Shown: positions 49,001-60,974 of the stretch, in pieces | Layout: every line of letters begins with the position of its first letter | Numbering within the stretch: position 1 is the stretch's first letter | Assembly (NCBI GenBank): GCA_003342895.1 | Contig: PTFA01000158.1 | Location: 1,258,026-1,322,025 of the forward strand | Direction: 5' to 3' | Source: Casuarius casuarius | Lineage: Eukaryota > Chordata > Aves > Casuariiformes > Casuariidae | DNA: 64,000 nucleotides | The notes under the pieces: model-generated | What the model saw: only the letters and a program-made list of their open reading frames with translations | Told to the model about the DNA's origin: nothing | Database searches by the model: none | Translations under genes and position numbers: made by a program

Positions 49001-49775
49001 TCCTGGGCTGGATACCTGGAGTTAAGGTTACCTATTTTGAAGATGTAAGCATTTATATAAGATATAAGCATCTCAGCATTACCAAAAAGAAGGCTTTTAG
49101 CTGCATGAACCTCGCCCAAGAGACTTAGGATCTCAAGTCAGTAACAGAGAGATAGAAGAACAGGGGAGTTCCCCAGCAACTTCCATAATTCGGGTGAGTT
49201 GTCCCGGTTCAAAGTCAGAGATGCAACATTTTTACTTTTTTCTCCCTTTGCCCCCACACTGCATGAATCATCTCAGTGTTCAAAGCTAAGGAAAACAAGC
49301 AAAGACCTGCAAAAGTGGTTTCCAGCCCTGCTCTGCTCTAACAGTGCAGTCCTAGCGATGCCTAAACACCTCCTTACCTCACTGCCGAGGGCTACACTTC
49401 TCATCTCTTTCCTGTTTTACCCCTCAAAGAGGGCTTGGGTCACTGCCGTATCCCTGCCAGCTCTGCAGCCTTCCTCCGAGAGCCTGTAGTACCTGACTTG
49501 ATCTTTTCTCTTCTTCCACTGAAATGGTTGGTCATGATAAGCAAAGAGGGATAGCAGGAAATATTGGGACAAGATGAAAACCCTTACTGAGAAAGAATTA
49601 TTCCCTGCTGCCAGCAAAAGGTATAGAAAACTTGGTCACATAATAATATTCATGTATACTGTAATTTAAAATACTGTGGTGTAAGTAGGAATCCTTCTTG
49701 GTTCAGCATTTCCAGACTGGTTGGCCAATGCTCACTCATATTGGGTTTTTTTTCATCCTGTAAACTCATCTTAAT
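49001..49775. other. Unique non-coding sequence
   Basis: No gene or repeat is recognised. Confidence 0.5.
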
Positions 49776-49852
49776 GCTGGGATTTTCAAAATAAGTTACC
49801 TGCAGTCGGATGCCTAGTGACATTTGCTACCTGACTCCTAAAGTGCTACCTA
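49776..49852 (+). repeat. Decayed palindromic interspersed repeat
   Basis: CTGGGATTTTCAAAATAAG, then GGATGCCTAGTGACATTTGC and CTGACTCCTAAAGTGC. This follows a dispersed motif I recall from amniote genomes ('GGGATTTTCAAAAGTGCCTAAGTGACTTAGGAGC'). A related 'GCCTAATTTTTAGATGTCTAG' piece occurs at 46500-46522. Tentative. Confidence 0.35.
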
Positions 49853-52800
49853 CCCAGCTGGTTGTACTGACTCAGATTCTCAGGTTGTGGCATCTGACTG
49901 TGGCTATAAGAAGAGCTGCAACTTGAGGCCACTATCAGAGTGGCAACATTTAAATTAAAAGCTGAATTAAAAATCAGGTAGATTCATGAACACCACTCAG
50001 TGCCAGATGAAAGCAGTCCTTATAGGTACCTGAACAATGTTTGTTGCATTTCATTATTTGTTTTTTGATTTTCCTTTTTGAAAAGAAAATGCAATCCTAC
50101 TTTTAGAGCCACAGGGAGAAGAAAATGCTTAAAATTAACTTAGAGCCACATTTAAGAAGTTTGTTGAAAGACTGAAACAACTTTTGCAGCTAGACCATTC
50201 ACTGTTTTTTTATTTTAATTTTTAAATAACAACAATATCCCCTCACACTTCTTATCCTACAACAGATTACATGCTGGCTTCTTCAAGATATAACTATTTT
50301 CACAACTTACTTTGTTATCATTTTTCTTGTTTTTTTTCTTTAACTCAAACTCTTGAAGGGTTTTCAAGAGTAATTGTGGAAATGGCTGACTTCTAGCTCA
50401 TGACAATTGGTTTTATATTTTGAATAAAACCTGCCTTCCTTCCCACTCCCAAGGCTAGGTTGACAGAGATGGTTAGTGATCAAGGATATTTCATGTTTTA
50501 TTTTTAGCATTATTTTTTCTCTGCCTTTTTGTTGCTTTTTATTACTAATTGTTTCTGCCTTTCTCCAGAGCCCCTGATAAAGAGCTGGGTGAAAAACCTT
50601 TTCGAGAAAATCTTTTGTCAGAAAAATGTTGATTTCACAAAATCAGCTGTTCTCAAGAAAGTAGCTTTTGTGACAAAGCTTTTACAGAGAGACCACTCAG
50701 ACCTTTGGCAGATTATCTAAGAGAGAGAGCAAGCCCTCCACTGCAGCATATCACGCAGCCAAGTGAAGACCTAGCATGTGGGAACCCGAGTTGAATTTTT
50801 TTCTCTGAAAAAAGAGAAAAGGCATTAACTTTTTCTATAGATCAGATCAGTTTATTGACCAGAGACCTATCAGCCATTCTATTGCATGTAGATTTGTAAT
50901 ATCAAATAAATATGCATTTCTGTTATACTTACGATGCTTCAAGGATATAAACAAGAGAAGGGTTGTGGGGAGAGGAAATTAGACCAGCTGGGATATTTTT
51001 AGGCACAAAAAACTTTCTTCAGTTCTTTGCCCTCCTCAAATACATTTGTTTTATTCCAGCTGTATCATTTGGTTTAATAAAAGTTATTATTTCTCTTGAC
51101 AAAAATTCTCTTCTAGAGAAATTTGTCTCTTTCTAGTTTGCTACAGCAAAAAAACCCACAAACAATACACCAAGCAAACATAAGCACCACTTTTTAAACT
51201 CTTGTATTTTGAAATTTATGAAGATTTTCATTGAGCTTTTCCTATTCTCAGCAGGGGACAAGTTCAGAAATGTCCCAATTCTCACTGTGCCTTTAGGCTG
51301 ATAGCGTTTTAGGTAGGTTTGAAAAGAGACGAAAGGAGTCCGGTTTTCTTTCAGGCTGGCTAAGCATACAAAAAATCCACCACCCATACGTGAGAACAGG
51401 CACACAGAGTACTCAAAGCTGAACTTTTATTCTCAATAGCATGTTCCTTCCAAAGGCAATGGGTTGTACATGGCCAAAATCACTTTAGGTTCTCGTTTCT
51501 CACATTTCCAACCTGTTGCATAGTACTTACGTCACTAGCGCTTTGGACACAACTGGAGGAATAAGTCATGCACATGCCTTCCTGTAAGAAAACATATATT
51601 CATAAGGAAGTTCCTAAAGGAGATGTAAGTGACTATACTTTCAGGAATGATCTCCTTGGAGAGAGGGGACTGGGGTCTGGATGCTTGATGTGCAGTATCC
51701 TTACTCTTGGTTGCTTCCACAGGCAACATTATCACCACTGCTTTATGAACACATCCCTTGCTAGAGCAAATACAGCATGCTGCTAATCATCAGTAATTAA
51801 AGCCTATGTGATGTTGGCTGCTGAGAAGCATCAGCTTACGTGCTCCTAGCCAGCTATTAGTTTAGATGCCTGCAAACACACCTTTTTCTGAAGGCTTGTG
51901 TCTGGAGGTGATGCACCAACCCCAGAGCACTGACAGCAACAAACCAGCTAGAACTTGACTGTGCGCAAGCCTTGATTTGGTGGCACTTGGAACTGAAAAA
52001 GGGGCATTTTGCTGTTTTAATTCCGGGACTTCACTCTTTCAGACAAATGGGAAGAAGAGAGAGTGAGGAATATTTTCTCAGTGACTATAGTAATAGAGTG
52101 TTGCCTCCCATCCCGGCAGGTATTCTGGGTAGCTGAGAGATAGTAGGTAATAGACCATGTTTGTAAATATGGGTGTACACAGAGTTCAAAAATCTTGGTC
52201 TAGGAACAAAGTTTCCTGCTTCTCACTTTAAATGCACCTCAAGAAATTCGACCCTTTTTGCCTATGGCTCTCTGTGGTGTGGTGGCAGCACCAGTTTGCA
52301 CCTGTGGCTCCATAGCTCCACAATTTCTGCAGTGAAGGTCGTGTGCTGGATTTACATCATTCCTGGCCCGTTTTTCTTCCAGTCCACTAGTGTCGATGCA
52401 CTTGACTTTTGATCAAGGCAGTGGCTGAGGCAGAAGCATGTATATGAGGGTGGCTGAAGAGGGAAGCAATCAAGGCATTCACGGAACTGCATATCATTCA
52501 GAGGGAGGAAAAAATATACTATGAAATGGCTGTTCATGGAGTGCAGTACATCTCAGAGAGCAAACGAGACATAGGTCTGGAGAAAAAATAGTGTAAATTC
52601 TGCTTCAGAGACTAAACAAAGTGTGTGTGTAAGGGAGATGAGTTGCTGTTTTACAGGCAATCTTAATTCTTGAGTTTCCTCACATGCGATCATTTGATTT
52701 TGAAACCTTGACATTCTTTTCATGCCATCTTTGTGAATACTTTTACAGATGCTGCAGCATTAGTAGACAGACTAAGTATTAGGATGAAGGAAAAGAATTA

Positions 52801-54827
52801 TAGAAATTGTAGTTTGTAAGATGCAATGAATCCAAAATTTGCTGGTAACTAGTAATGCTCATATGGGGGCTGCTCTCCACAGCTGATTAATAAATATTGT
52901 ACCAGCTGGCAAGTCCAGATGGTTTTGATCTGTATCTTTCAGGAACTTTATAGACCTGAAAGCATTTAGAGCAGCATCGCGATTAAAGGAAAATGGACCA
53001 AGTGCACCAGATAACAGTAACAAATGACTGATCAAGTCTAGTAAAATCTACAATGTTTTCAGAATAGATTGCAGTTTTCATTAGTAAGACCAACAAGAAA
53101 AAGGGATCCTCACAGGATTGCAATTAGATCTGCAAGGGGCATTATATTGCAGTATGCTAAGCATTGCAGTACCTTATTTTCATTAGCCTTTTTACCCAGT
53201 AGAAGCTATGCCAGAGGCTTGGGCTCTCTATACACTGGGAGGCCATGGCACCTCACAATGGGATTTGTCAAAGTCAGCCTGGTGAAGAGGGAGATGTCTG
53301 AGCTTAGCAAGCACGGGGGAAGGTATGTTTTAAGCCTGTTCACATACGATGATTTAGATGCTTACTGTGGAGACAGGTCAGGTGCTGCTCCTGCTTGTGG
53401 TGGCAAGAGGAGGATGATGATGAGGAGGTGGTTATGGTGTTTCCTTCCAGTGCCTAGTAATTAGGAAGAGTAACTTGGGTAAGTGATGTTTTCTTCCTGC
53501 TGCAGTAGGTTGGAACCAGTATCACCAGCATCACTGGGCTACAAGCTTGTATACCAAAGGGAGGGTCTCTCTAATCCTTCTACTGAAGCAGGTTCACTTT
53601 GATAGAACAGTTTGATATTTAATGGGCTAGAGAAGCAGGAGCAGAGCTATAGCCTTGTTGATAAGTTTCCCCTAGGAAAAACAAAATTTATATTTCCTGA
53701 TGCAGCAAATATGTAATTTATGTCACAAAGTCGGTCACTTTCTGTCATTAATGCATATTTATGGTACCATCAAAATGTCTGCTGGAGGGTTTCGGCAAGT
53801 TCTGCAGATAGGGTTTATCCCAGTGGCAAGAACAGTTGTCTAGAAGGTGGGAAGTTTCAAATCCCTGAGGACAGCCTGGGAAATTAAACACAATCCTTCC
53901 TTATCTAGGCACATGCTCTGACTGCTGAGATACTAAGAAAGGGGAAAGGTGATCTCCTCTTTTACAGTTTGATTTTTTTCAGGATCTGACTTCAAAGCAG
54001 AGGGATGTTTTGAGGCTCCACTGCAGTGGGCTGGACTGGTTTCTGAAGACAAAGTAGGCATAAAATTGGTGGTAAATAAACAGAAAGACTTTGCAGCTGC
54101 TGCTCAAACTTTTGAGTGCTCAAAAAATGCTCTGTACTTCCTAATCTTACATGGAAGTGTTCTGCATGCTTGTGGCCCCATCTGAGCACAAGCAGAGCTG
54201 CGGACTCCAGCGCAGCCAGGCACTTCCCTTGCCCAGCTTGGAAAGGGAGGAGGCACGCAAGCCCCTTGCAGCTGGGTCCATTCAGCATGCTCAGAAAGTG
54301 CCAAGCACCTGCCAGCAATAATTGGGCCCCTCCAAAATTGAAGTCAGCTTAAAAAAATACAGCTGCAAGAAGAGGAAATGACAGCTCCCATCTTTTATAT
54401 AATGGCCTGCTGCTCTGAGGAGTTATTTAGGAGGTGAAGGGTTGGAAACTATATAGCCTACTTCACTGTCTGCCCACAAGGACACCCTAATCTTCGGCGT
54501 ATGGGCTATTATATGCAGAGAGCTTGTTCTTCCTCATGTTGAGGCAGGAGTTAAGACAGCAAAGTGAGGCTCACAGGACTAAAAAAAGAGTGAAATGGTA
54601 ATCTTATTTTGCTGTCTAATACTCAATGCAAACCTTCAGAAAGGAAATGTCCACTCTATCTAATAACCTAATTGAGAGTGACTGTATGAAAAAGTCTTTC
54701 AAATGAGTTCTGGCCAACTTTGGCGGCAGTTCAACCATGTTTGGAGCATCTGTAGCTTGAATTTATGTTCATAAGACTAAATCAGTCTTTCTGCCAGGTT
54801 CTAAATCCTTCTGTGGGCCTAGTTGTG
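49853..54827. other. Unique non-coding sequence
   Basis: No gene is recognised. The 131-codon frame at 53069-53464 starts in AT-rich sequence, ends in a GATGAGGAGG-rich tract and shows no domain. A possible donor, GGAAG/GTATGT, lies at 53321. Confidence 0.5.
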
Positions 54828-54870
54828 TATAAAAAACAACTAAAACAAACCAAAAAACAACCCCCCCCCA
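54828..54870. repeat. Low-complexity A/C-rich tract with a C9 run
   Basis: AAAAAACAACTAAAACAAAC runs into a second AAAACAA motif and nine C. Probably slippage-prone. Confidence 0.85.
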
Positions 54871-56190
54871 TCCTAATAACCATATACCCTCTGGCCCAAA
54901 TTTAGCAGTGCACTTTATTGCATAATTAATATTTAGGCAGATTATGTAGCCATATGTGCTAGCTTGCATCCTGTAATAGGATAGAACTTCTTATTTTAAA
55001 TATATGCTTTTTGTTATACAAGATGCACAGCAACACTAATATTCTTCTACTGAAGTACATAAGTAATTTGCACAACATTTCAAAAATGGAGTAACAAATC
55101 TTGCAATGAACTGTCTAAAAGGAATTTATACAGAAAAAATACAAATAATGACAACACACATTCAAAACCACATTCTGCATTTGAACAAGCATCTAATTTG
55201 ACAAATGAATTATTTGTTGTGAATTTTTTGTTCCTTTTTAAATGCAAATTGGGAGAGCTAGGATTTATTCAGATCTCTGCTTTAGGTCCATAGAAACTAA
55301 AATTACAATTAGTGTGACATTTTTATAGTTCTCGTTAGATTTTAAGAAAACCAAGTAATGCCTGAAAACAGGGTTTCTTTGTCACTATTTTATTTTTCTC
55401 TTGTGAAAGAAAATCCAATTTGTATAATAGTGTGTGTCTACACACAGCGCACAGAGCCAGTGATGCACTCTGCCTGGGACAGCTTGAAGGAAACTGTGAT
55501 AGGAGATATAACCTCACAGTGCAGCTTCTTAGTAAGTGATTACTAGATGGACCAAATTTTACTCAGATTATGGATAAAGGGCCCATTAGTAGTAACTAAA
55601 ATAAGAGAAAGTGGTCAAGGAAGAGGTCAAGACAGGGGAGTTTGGACTATGTTTCTTGCTTAAAATGGTGATAAATAGGAAATCTTCCAACTATTGCCAA
55701 AGTTTGTGAGTACTTAAAAATGCTTTTTGACTAGGGCAAGTTGCATGAGGAAACAATCTGAAAACCTAGTTATGTGAAATGACCTTGAGAAGGCAAATCT
55801 GCAGATTTATCTGCAGATTTGCAGATGATGTGCTCACAGTGGATCCTGCTGTTGGGCTGTATGCTAATTCTGTTCCTGCTGCTGTTAGAGACAAACGTGT
55901 GAGTGCCTTCATTAAATTAAATTAGGATTAATTCTCATTTCTACTTTATTTACCTATGGAAAGATGCAAACAGACTGAAGTTGGAAAGAGGACATACAAT
56001 GAAATAAGCTGCTCATTTTTGTCAACATGCACTGGGTATGTACCTAGAGATCCCTGATGAAACTCTACCAGGAATCTCATTGTTCTACCATCGTATTATT
56101 GAATGTCATCTTTTGCTAGTTGTCCTATAGCCCTAGTGAACCCCATTTTTCAGAGCCCACTATTTACCCATTAGCCATCATCCTAAGTAG
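54871..56190. other. AT-rich unique sequence
   Basis: No gene is seen. The stretch 55140-55320 is AT-rich and repeat-free, with an ATGCAAAT octamer near 55242 and several AATTA cores; it may be a conserved element, untested. At 55794-55827 the palindrome AATCTGCAGATT overlaps a second copy of ATCTGCAGATTT and a third partial unit. Confidence 0.4.
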
Positions 56191-56244
56191 ATGGAAGTAG
56201 CATACTACTATAAAAAAATGGAAGTAGCATACTATTATAAAAAA
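56191..56244 (+). repeat. 27-bp tandem duplication
   Basis: The unit starting ATGGAAGTAGCATACTA lies at 56191-56217 and again at 56218-56244 with one mismatch (C to T). It is recent, given the near identity. Confidence 0.95.
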
Positions 56245-57239
56245 ATACTATTTAAAAATAAGTGGTCAAAAAAGAAAAAGGAAGAGTTGATTAGAAGTAT
56301 ACAGGGTTATATGAAAGAGCATATTATAGAAAGCGTATGGTTAGGAAAAATCTGTATTAGTAATTAAGCATGTGTTGCTTGGGAAATTAGTTGTGTACAT
56401 TTGCTTATTTCCCTCTACATAACAAGCTCTAGGACCTTTTGAGGTCCTATTTACTTGTATTTGGGGAAATTTTTGTAAATGATGCATTTCTTTTCACTGA
56501 GGCACTTGGTTGTAATTCCTATATATCACACCTATGCAAAATGTGCTGTTCTTCAAGCTTTGAATGACTGTAGGCAACCCTTTTGGAAACTCTAGGGACA
56601 TATTTAAAGAATAAACAAATATATATCAAAGTGCATAAATTAAAACATGGCTTGATTGTATATGAAAACTGGAAGTGAAAGGTAGCAATAGCTGATTATG
56701 CTAACTTGACCAACAATAAAACCTGCTGTCTAATCTCTTGTTTCAAGGAACAAAATATACGTCTCCATAAAATAAAAAGGTTTGAAGAGGTTCCCTTCAA
56801 ATACATGGCTTGTGGAAAATAAATGTTCCAGCCTCAGGAGAAATCAGAGCTCCGACAAACTTTATTCTAGGAGAACTGAGTTCTAAATGTGCAAACACAT
56901 TCTCGCTACTAGAAGTAGAGCCAGTCAAAAACCTTAAATCTTGAACTTTCAAGGACTTGTATCTTTTTCTTGTTGTCAATTTTAGTTTGGGTTGGGGAGG
57001 GAACAATGGAGGAATTGGAGGTTTTTTTTTTCTTTTTAGCGACACAAGCTATTTTATTTTCTTTGTGGTGCTCAGTAGGACTGGACAGGTGGTAGAGTCC
57101 TCATGTCCTTGCCCCAACAACTTCTACTCTAAAAGTAGAGTGGATCCAACAGCAAACATCCAGACTGAACAAAATGCCTGAGCAAAATGGACAATTCATC
57201 ATACTTTGATTTAATACTTGTGACTTTCTAATAGGCTCA
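56245..57239. other. Unique non-coding sequence
   Basis: No gene or clear repeat is seen. Confidence 0.5.
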
Positions 57240-57318
57240 GGGCCAGATCATCACCTGGTATAAATCCATTTAGCTTCACTGGGCTTGCACCAGTTAATGA
57301 GAGATGAAGATCCAGGCT
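57240..57318. repeat. Palindromic interspersed repeat, both arms present
   Basis: The left arm GGGCCAGATCATCACCTGGT, then ATAAATCC, and the right arm TTGCACCAGTTAATGAGAGA, then TGAAGATCCAGGC, are inverted relatives of one another around a loop (TTAGCTTCACTGGGC). This matches the layout 'GGCCAGATCCTCAGCTGGTGTAAAT..TTCAATGGAG..ATTTACACCAGCTGAGGATCTGGCC' that I recall as a high-copy old repeat in sauropsids. It is non-coding, and the hairpin-like form suggests a MITE or an SINE-derived element. Confidence 0.55.
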
Positions 57319-58453
57319 ATCTGTACCTGTGCAGAGAGTATGTTCTCTTGGGACAAGGACTATTTCAGTTCTGTTCTGGCAGACAGTCTTGAGCAGTAGG
57401 GTCAGGCCATAGCTAGGCCGCTTCAGAGATGCTGCAATACACTAAATAACATTTGTTTTCCAGTCAGTGCTCAGAATCTCTGGCTTCAGCAGCAGTCAGA
57501 CAGTGTGGACACCTGTCTGGTCTGCAGAGGTCAGATCCAGGCGGACCCTCACGTAGCTAAAGGTGATCTAGAATGATTTCTGTCTTACTTACAGCAATGT
57601 CACTTGGATTGAAATCCAACATTATGATAATGAATAAAAGACTTCATTACATTTTGCTTGTATTTATAGGTCTACTGCATTCAGGTATTTGTTTGGATAG
57701 CCCATCTGTTAATGTCATTTTGTCCACTTCTGATCCTAAGAGGGAGAAAGAATATATATTACTGTTATTAGGCTGATGGCTGATGGCACTGTAATAACAT
57801 TTCAGTGGTGTTTCAATGAAAATTAATAAAATTTCAGTGATGTTTCAATGAAAATTAATAAACTTCATGTTGTATCAGGTTAATTTTGAAGAATCACACA
57901 AAAGAATATTATCCTGGGTTAGCAAACATTCTGTATAAGCAGCAATTCCTATTGAGACATAATTGAATTAAAGGTAAAGCATATTAGCTAAGTGCTTACA
58001 GTTCAGATAATTCACAAAAAGCTCATGGGCTTTCCAGCTGATATTGTCCTTGAACATCATTTAAAGGAGTTGTGCTGACTTTTTAAACAAGGAACTGTAG
58101 ACTGACAGATGAATGACTAATTAATTTTATGCTAGTGAGTCATAAATATTTTGTTGCTGCTCCTTTTCCAGAGATTTGTGTTTAAGGAGACATTGAGACA
58201 GAATCTATGCTGCTCCTGAGGGACAGTAAAAGAAAGGTGGCAATTTTATGTTTCCATGGTTCTGGGCTGCTGCAGTGGCAGAAACGGGTCCTGAGTAAAG
58301 CTACAAAGACCTGGCTTGTTACAGACTGGCATTGCAGTGTGTGTCTTTAGCAGATCCTGCAATGCAGGCTGCTCACAACTGATGTCTCATGCTTTTCCAT
58401 GGGGGAACTTCCCTAAGTTCCTTTAGGGCATTTATATTATTTTTTTAAGGGTG
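57319..58453. other. Unique non-coding sequence
   Basis: No gene is recognised. The stretch 57950-58160 is AT-rich and repeat-free with several TAATTA-like cores, so conservation is possible but untested. Confidence 0.45.
57799..57862 (+). repeat. 32-bp tandem duplication
   Basis: The unit ATTTCAGTGGTGTTTCAATG... lies at 57799-57830 and again at 57831-57862 with a single G to A change. Confidence 0.95.
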
Positions 58454-58505
58454 AGAGGAACCCTTCTGATCATTTAGCATGACCTACTTATCTCATGTAA
58501 GGGTA
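58454..58505 (-). mobile_element. Old CR1 LINE 3'-end fragment
   Basis: On the plus strand GAGGAACCCTTCTGATCATT, then TAGCATGACCTACTTATCTC, resembles the reverse of the CR1 3' UTR ('AGAGACCCTCTGATCATCTAGTCTGACCTCCTGTAT'). Only about 50 bp are recognisable and no tail repeat survives. Confidence 0.4.
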
Positions 58506-60936
58506 TCAAGGGGCACTTTTAAGCAAGCTCTTGGTAAATGAATCTTCAAATAAAAGGGTCTGGGCTACGGCTGATAAAACTCATTTTTGCACCGAAAAGA
58601 GGGTGCAATGCCCTCTTCAACCAATTAGATATGCCAATAATCAAAGTAGGTCTTGTCTTTGACAGCTTTTACATGCTGAGAGGGAGGGAAGTAGAGCACA
58701 CCAAAGACTGTAGACAACATCTGTGAAATGAAGGAGATGGAGGGATAAGAAAACATATATCATGGCCAATCACACGCTGTTTGATAAAATCTGCAAGGAA
58801 CTGCTTGACGTTCTCATTGTTTGAATGTAATTCAGCAAATACGTCAGTCTTGGTTGACATGAACAGAGATGTGTGGATGGGCCAAATGGTGGTGTCAGCT
58901 GTGTTTGACTTGCATTTAACCTAAACTATTAAAAAGAATAATTCTTTTATACATATATATATAACTCTTTTCCAGGTACCATATGGGACATGATCTTCTT
59001 TTGCTGAGGGTGGAAGAGAAGCCCTGAGGTTTGACTGCATAGCTGCTGTGTTACTGAATCCTCAGGAGATACTTGCTCTGTGCTTGATCCATGTGTATGT
59101 GGTCTTTTGAACTAATAAATAAAATGGACCAGTATCTGTTCTCAGGCCCAGAAGACAAGTGCCATAGTGTGCCTTGGATCTACATGGCTAACCCCTTGTC
59201 CGACTCCTAAGAACAGGATAAATGCTTCCATACTCCCTGCTGGGAACAATCCCTGCCCTGCGCTGTTCCCAAGCTGTGTCCTGCACATCACCTGGGAGAG
59301 CGCTGGCTGGCATGGGCCAAAACTGTACCAAGGATATGCTAGTGGTTGAGGAGTATAGATGGTCACAGGACATGCCCTGGCTTGATTCAGTTAACTCATA
59401 CAGACACAGTTTTGCTGTCTATCATAATGATATCAATTGTAAATGAGTGACCCATGGTGTAGTATGAACTTTGGTAACCTCTGATACACTGGTGTGTATC
59501 TCTGAAGAGGCACAGCACAGCTTTGCTGATGCAGTTGTGTTGGAAATTGCCATGCAGCTCAGTAACTGCTGCCTGTTTCCCTGGTACGTAACTCTATCAA
59601 ATGGTGTGTTAACAACCCAGTTGTGCTAATGGCCCAGAGTTAGTTAGCACCTATGATTTCCCAGAGGTCTGGGAATGTGTAGAGAGGCTCAATATTATAT
59701 TTCAGTCCTTCATTTCACAGGGTGGTTTTACAGTGAAATAAATGAGTTTTCTCAGAACATTGTAGGAGCCCTTGCCAATTGATCCCATGGAAGCCAGTCT
59801 TGCTGCAGGGAGCCTTACAATATTGTATGTTAGTGTTTCCTTTGAGCATAAAGAAAAAAAACTGATTGCTATTCATCTATCCATCTGTGGTGGGCTATTA
59901 GGGCAGAAAGATTTGTGACCATGTCTAAACAGTGAATGATAACACTCTTATTCAAAGTTTCCAGGAAGCCATTAGTGACAAGTTGAAATTCTGCAGTTTT
60001 CTACATCCTCAGTCTGAGAGAGCATCTTATTTGTTTTCTCTGCTTCAAGAAATGATTTTTACTTGATACTGTGCTTTATTCTGTGAGCTGTGAGTAGAAA
60101 AGTCATTCACTTAGCGCCCCTGGCCCAGGAGAGGCAGGGGTTATACTAGGTGTCATAAGGACCAGCTGGGTGGTACTGGTTGGAGCTGGGACTGCTCCAG
60201 CAGGAGCAGGCAGCCCCAGGCACGCCAAATACTGATATTGTCTTTTCTGAATGCCCATCCCCACAGCAGTCATCAAAAGGTCCTTCACTGGAAGTCTAGC
60301 TTGTGTACCCCCACTGCTCTAGTACCACAAAGGTCTAGCAACAAATATCTAGTAAAAAAGAGGTATCCGGCTGAAAATCCAGAATCACTGTTTGTCACAT
60401 GCTATGTCTATCTGGGACCATTCTCAAAATGATGGCTATCAGCTACTAACACTGATGCAACACACTGCAGATCGCACATGGGACACCGACAATATGTTAT
60501 ACCAAGATTTGAAGTCCCAGGATCATTTCAAAATACTAAAACCTACTGGAACCCCTCTGAGTTAAAGTAGGCCTCCAAAGCCGTTTAGGATGGCTTCTGT
60601 AAGGAAGAGAAATAAATGAAATTTTATTTACTTATCTAACAGATGTAGAGCAGCAGGTATCCAGGAAAACTGTTCTGCTGGCCACCTCAGACCAATCCTG
60701 TGTCTGACAAATTGAGCTACAAGAGCAGACCCAGAATCCCAAGGCAAAGTAAACCCTTCTGCTGATACTATGCCAATTGGCCAGTCCAGACAATGGATTA
60801 GATTAGGTGTCTGGAGACACCCTAATTCTAAATAGTCTCCCCCACCAGCTCAGAAATAATACCCAGTTAGGAACGTGGTTTTGGATGTGTTTGGCTGTTT
60901 GTTCTTTGTTAGCGTACAGCAAGTTTGCTATTGGAT
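58506..60936. other. Unique non-coding sequence
   Basis: No gene is recognised. A short (AT)n run lies at 58953-58963. A GC-richer patch at 60110-60230 has no recognisable content. Confidence 0.5.
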
Positions 60937-60974
60937 TTAACTTATAAGGGGGGAGTTAACTTATAAGGGGGGAG
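60937..60974 (+). repeat. Perfect 19-bp tandem duplication
   Basis: TTAACTTATAAGGGGGGAG occurs at 60937-60955 and again, identical, at 60956-60974. It contains a G6 run. Confidence 0.97.

Noticed and set aside
53069..53464. 131-codon frame followed by a GTATGT-like donor inside it
   Set aside because: No domain, and the end runs into a GATGAGG simple tract.
53850..53930. Possible MIR tail ending in 'GCTCTGACTGCTGAGATAC'
   Set aside because: The tail resemblance is not backed by a core region.
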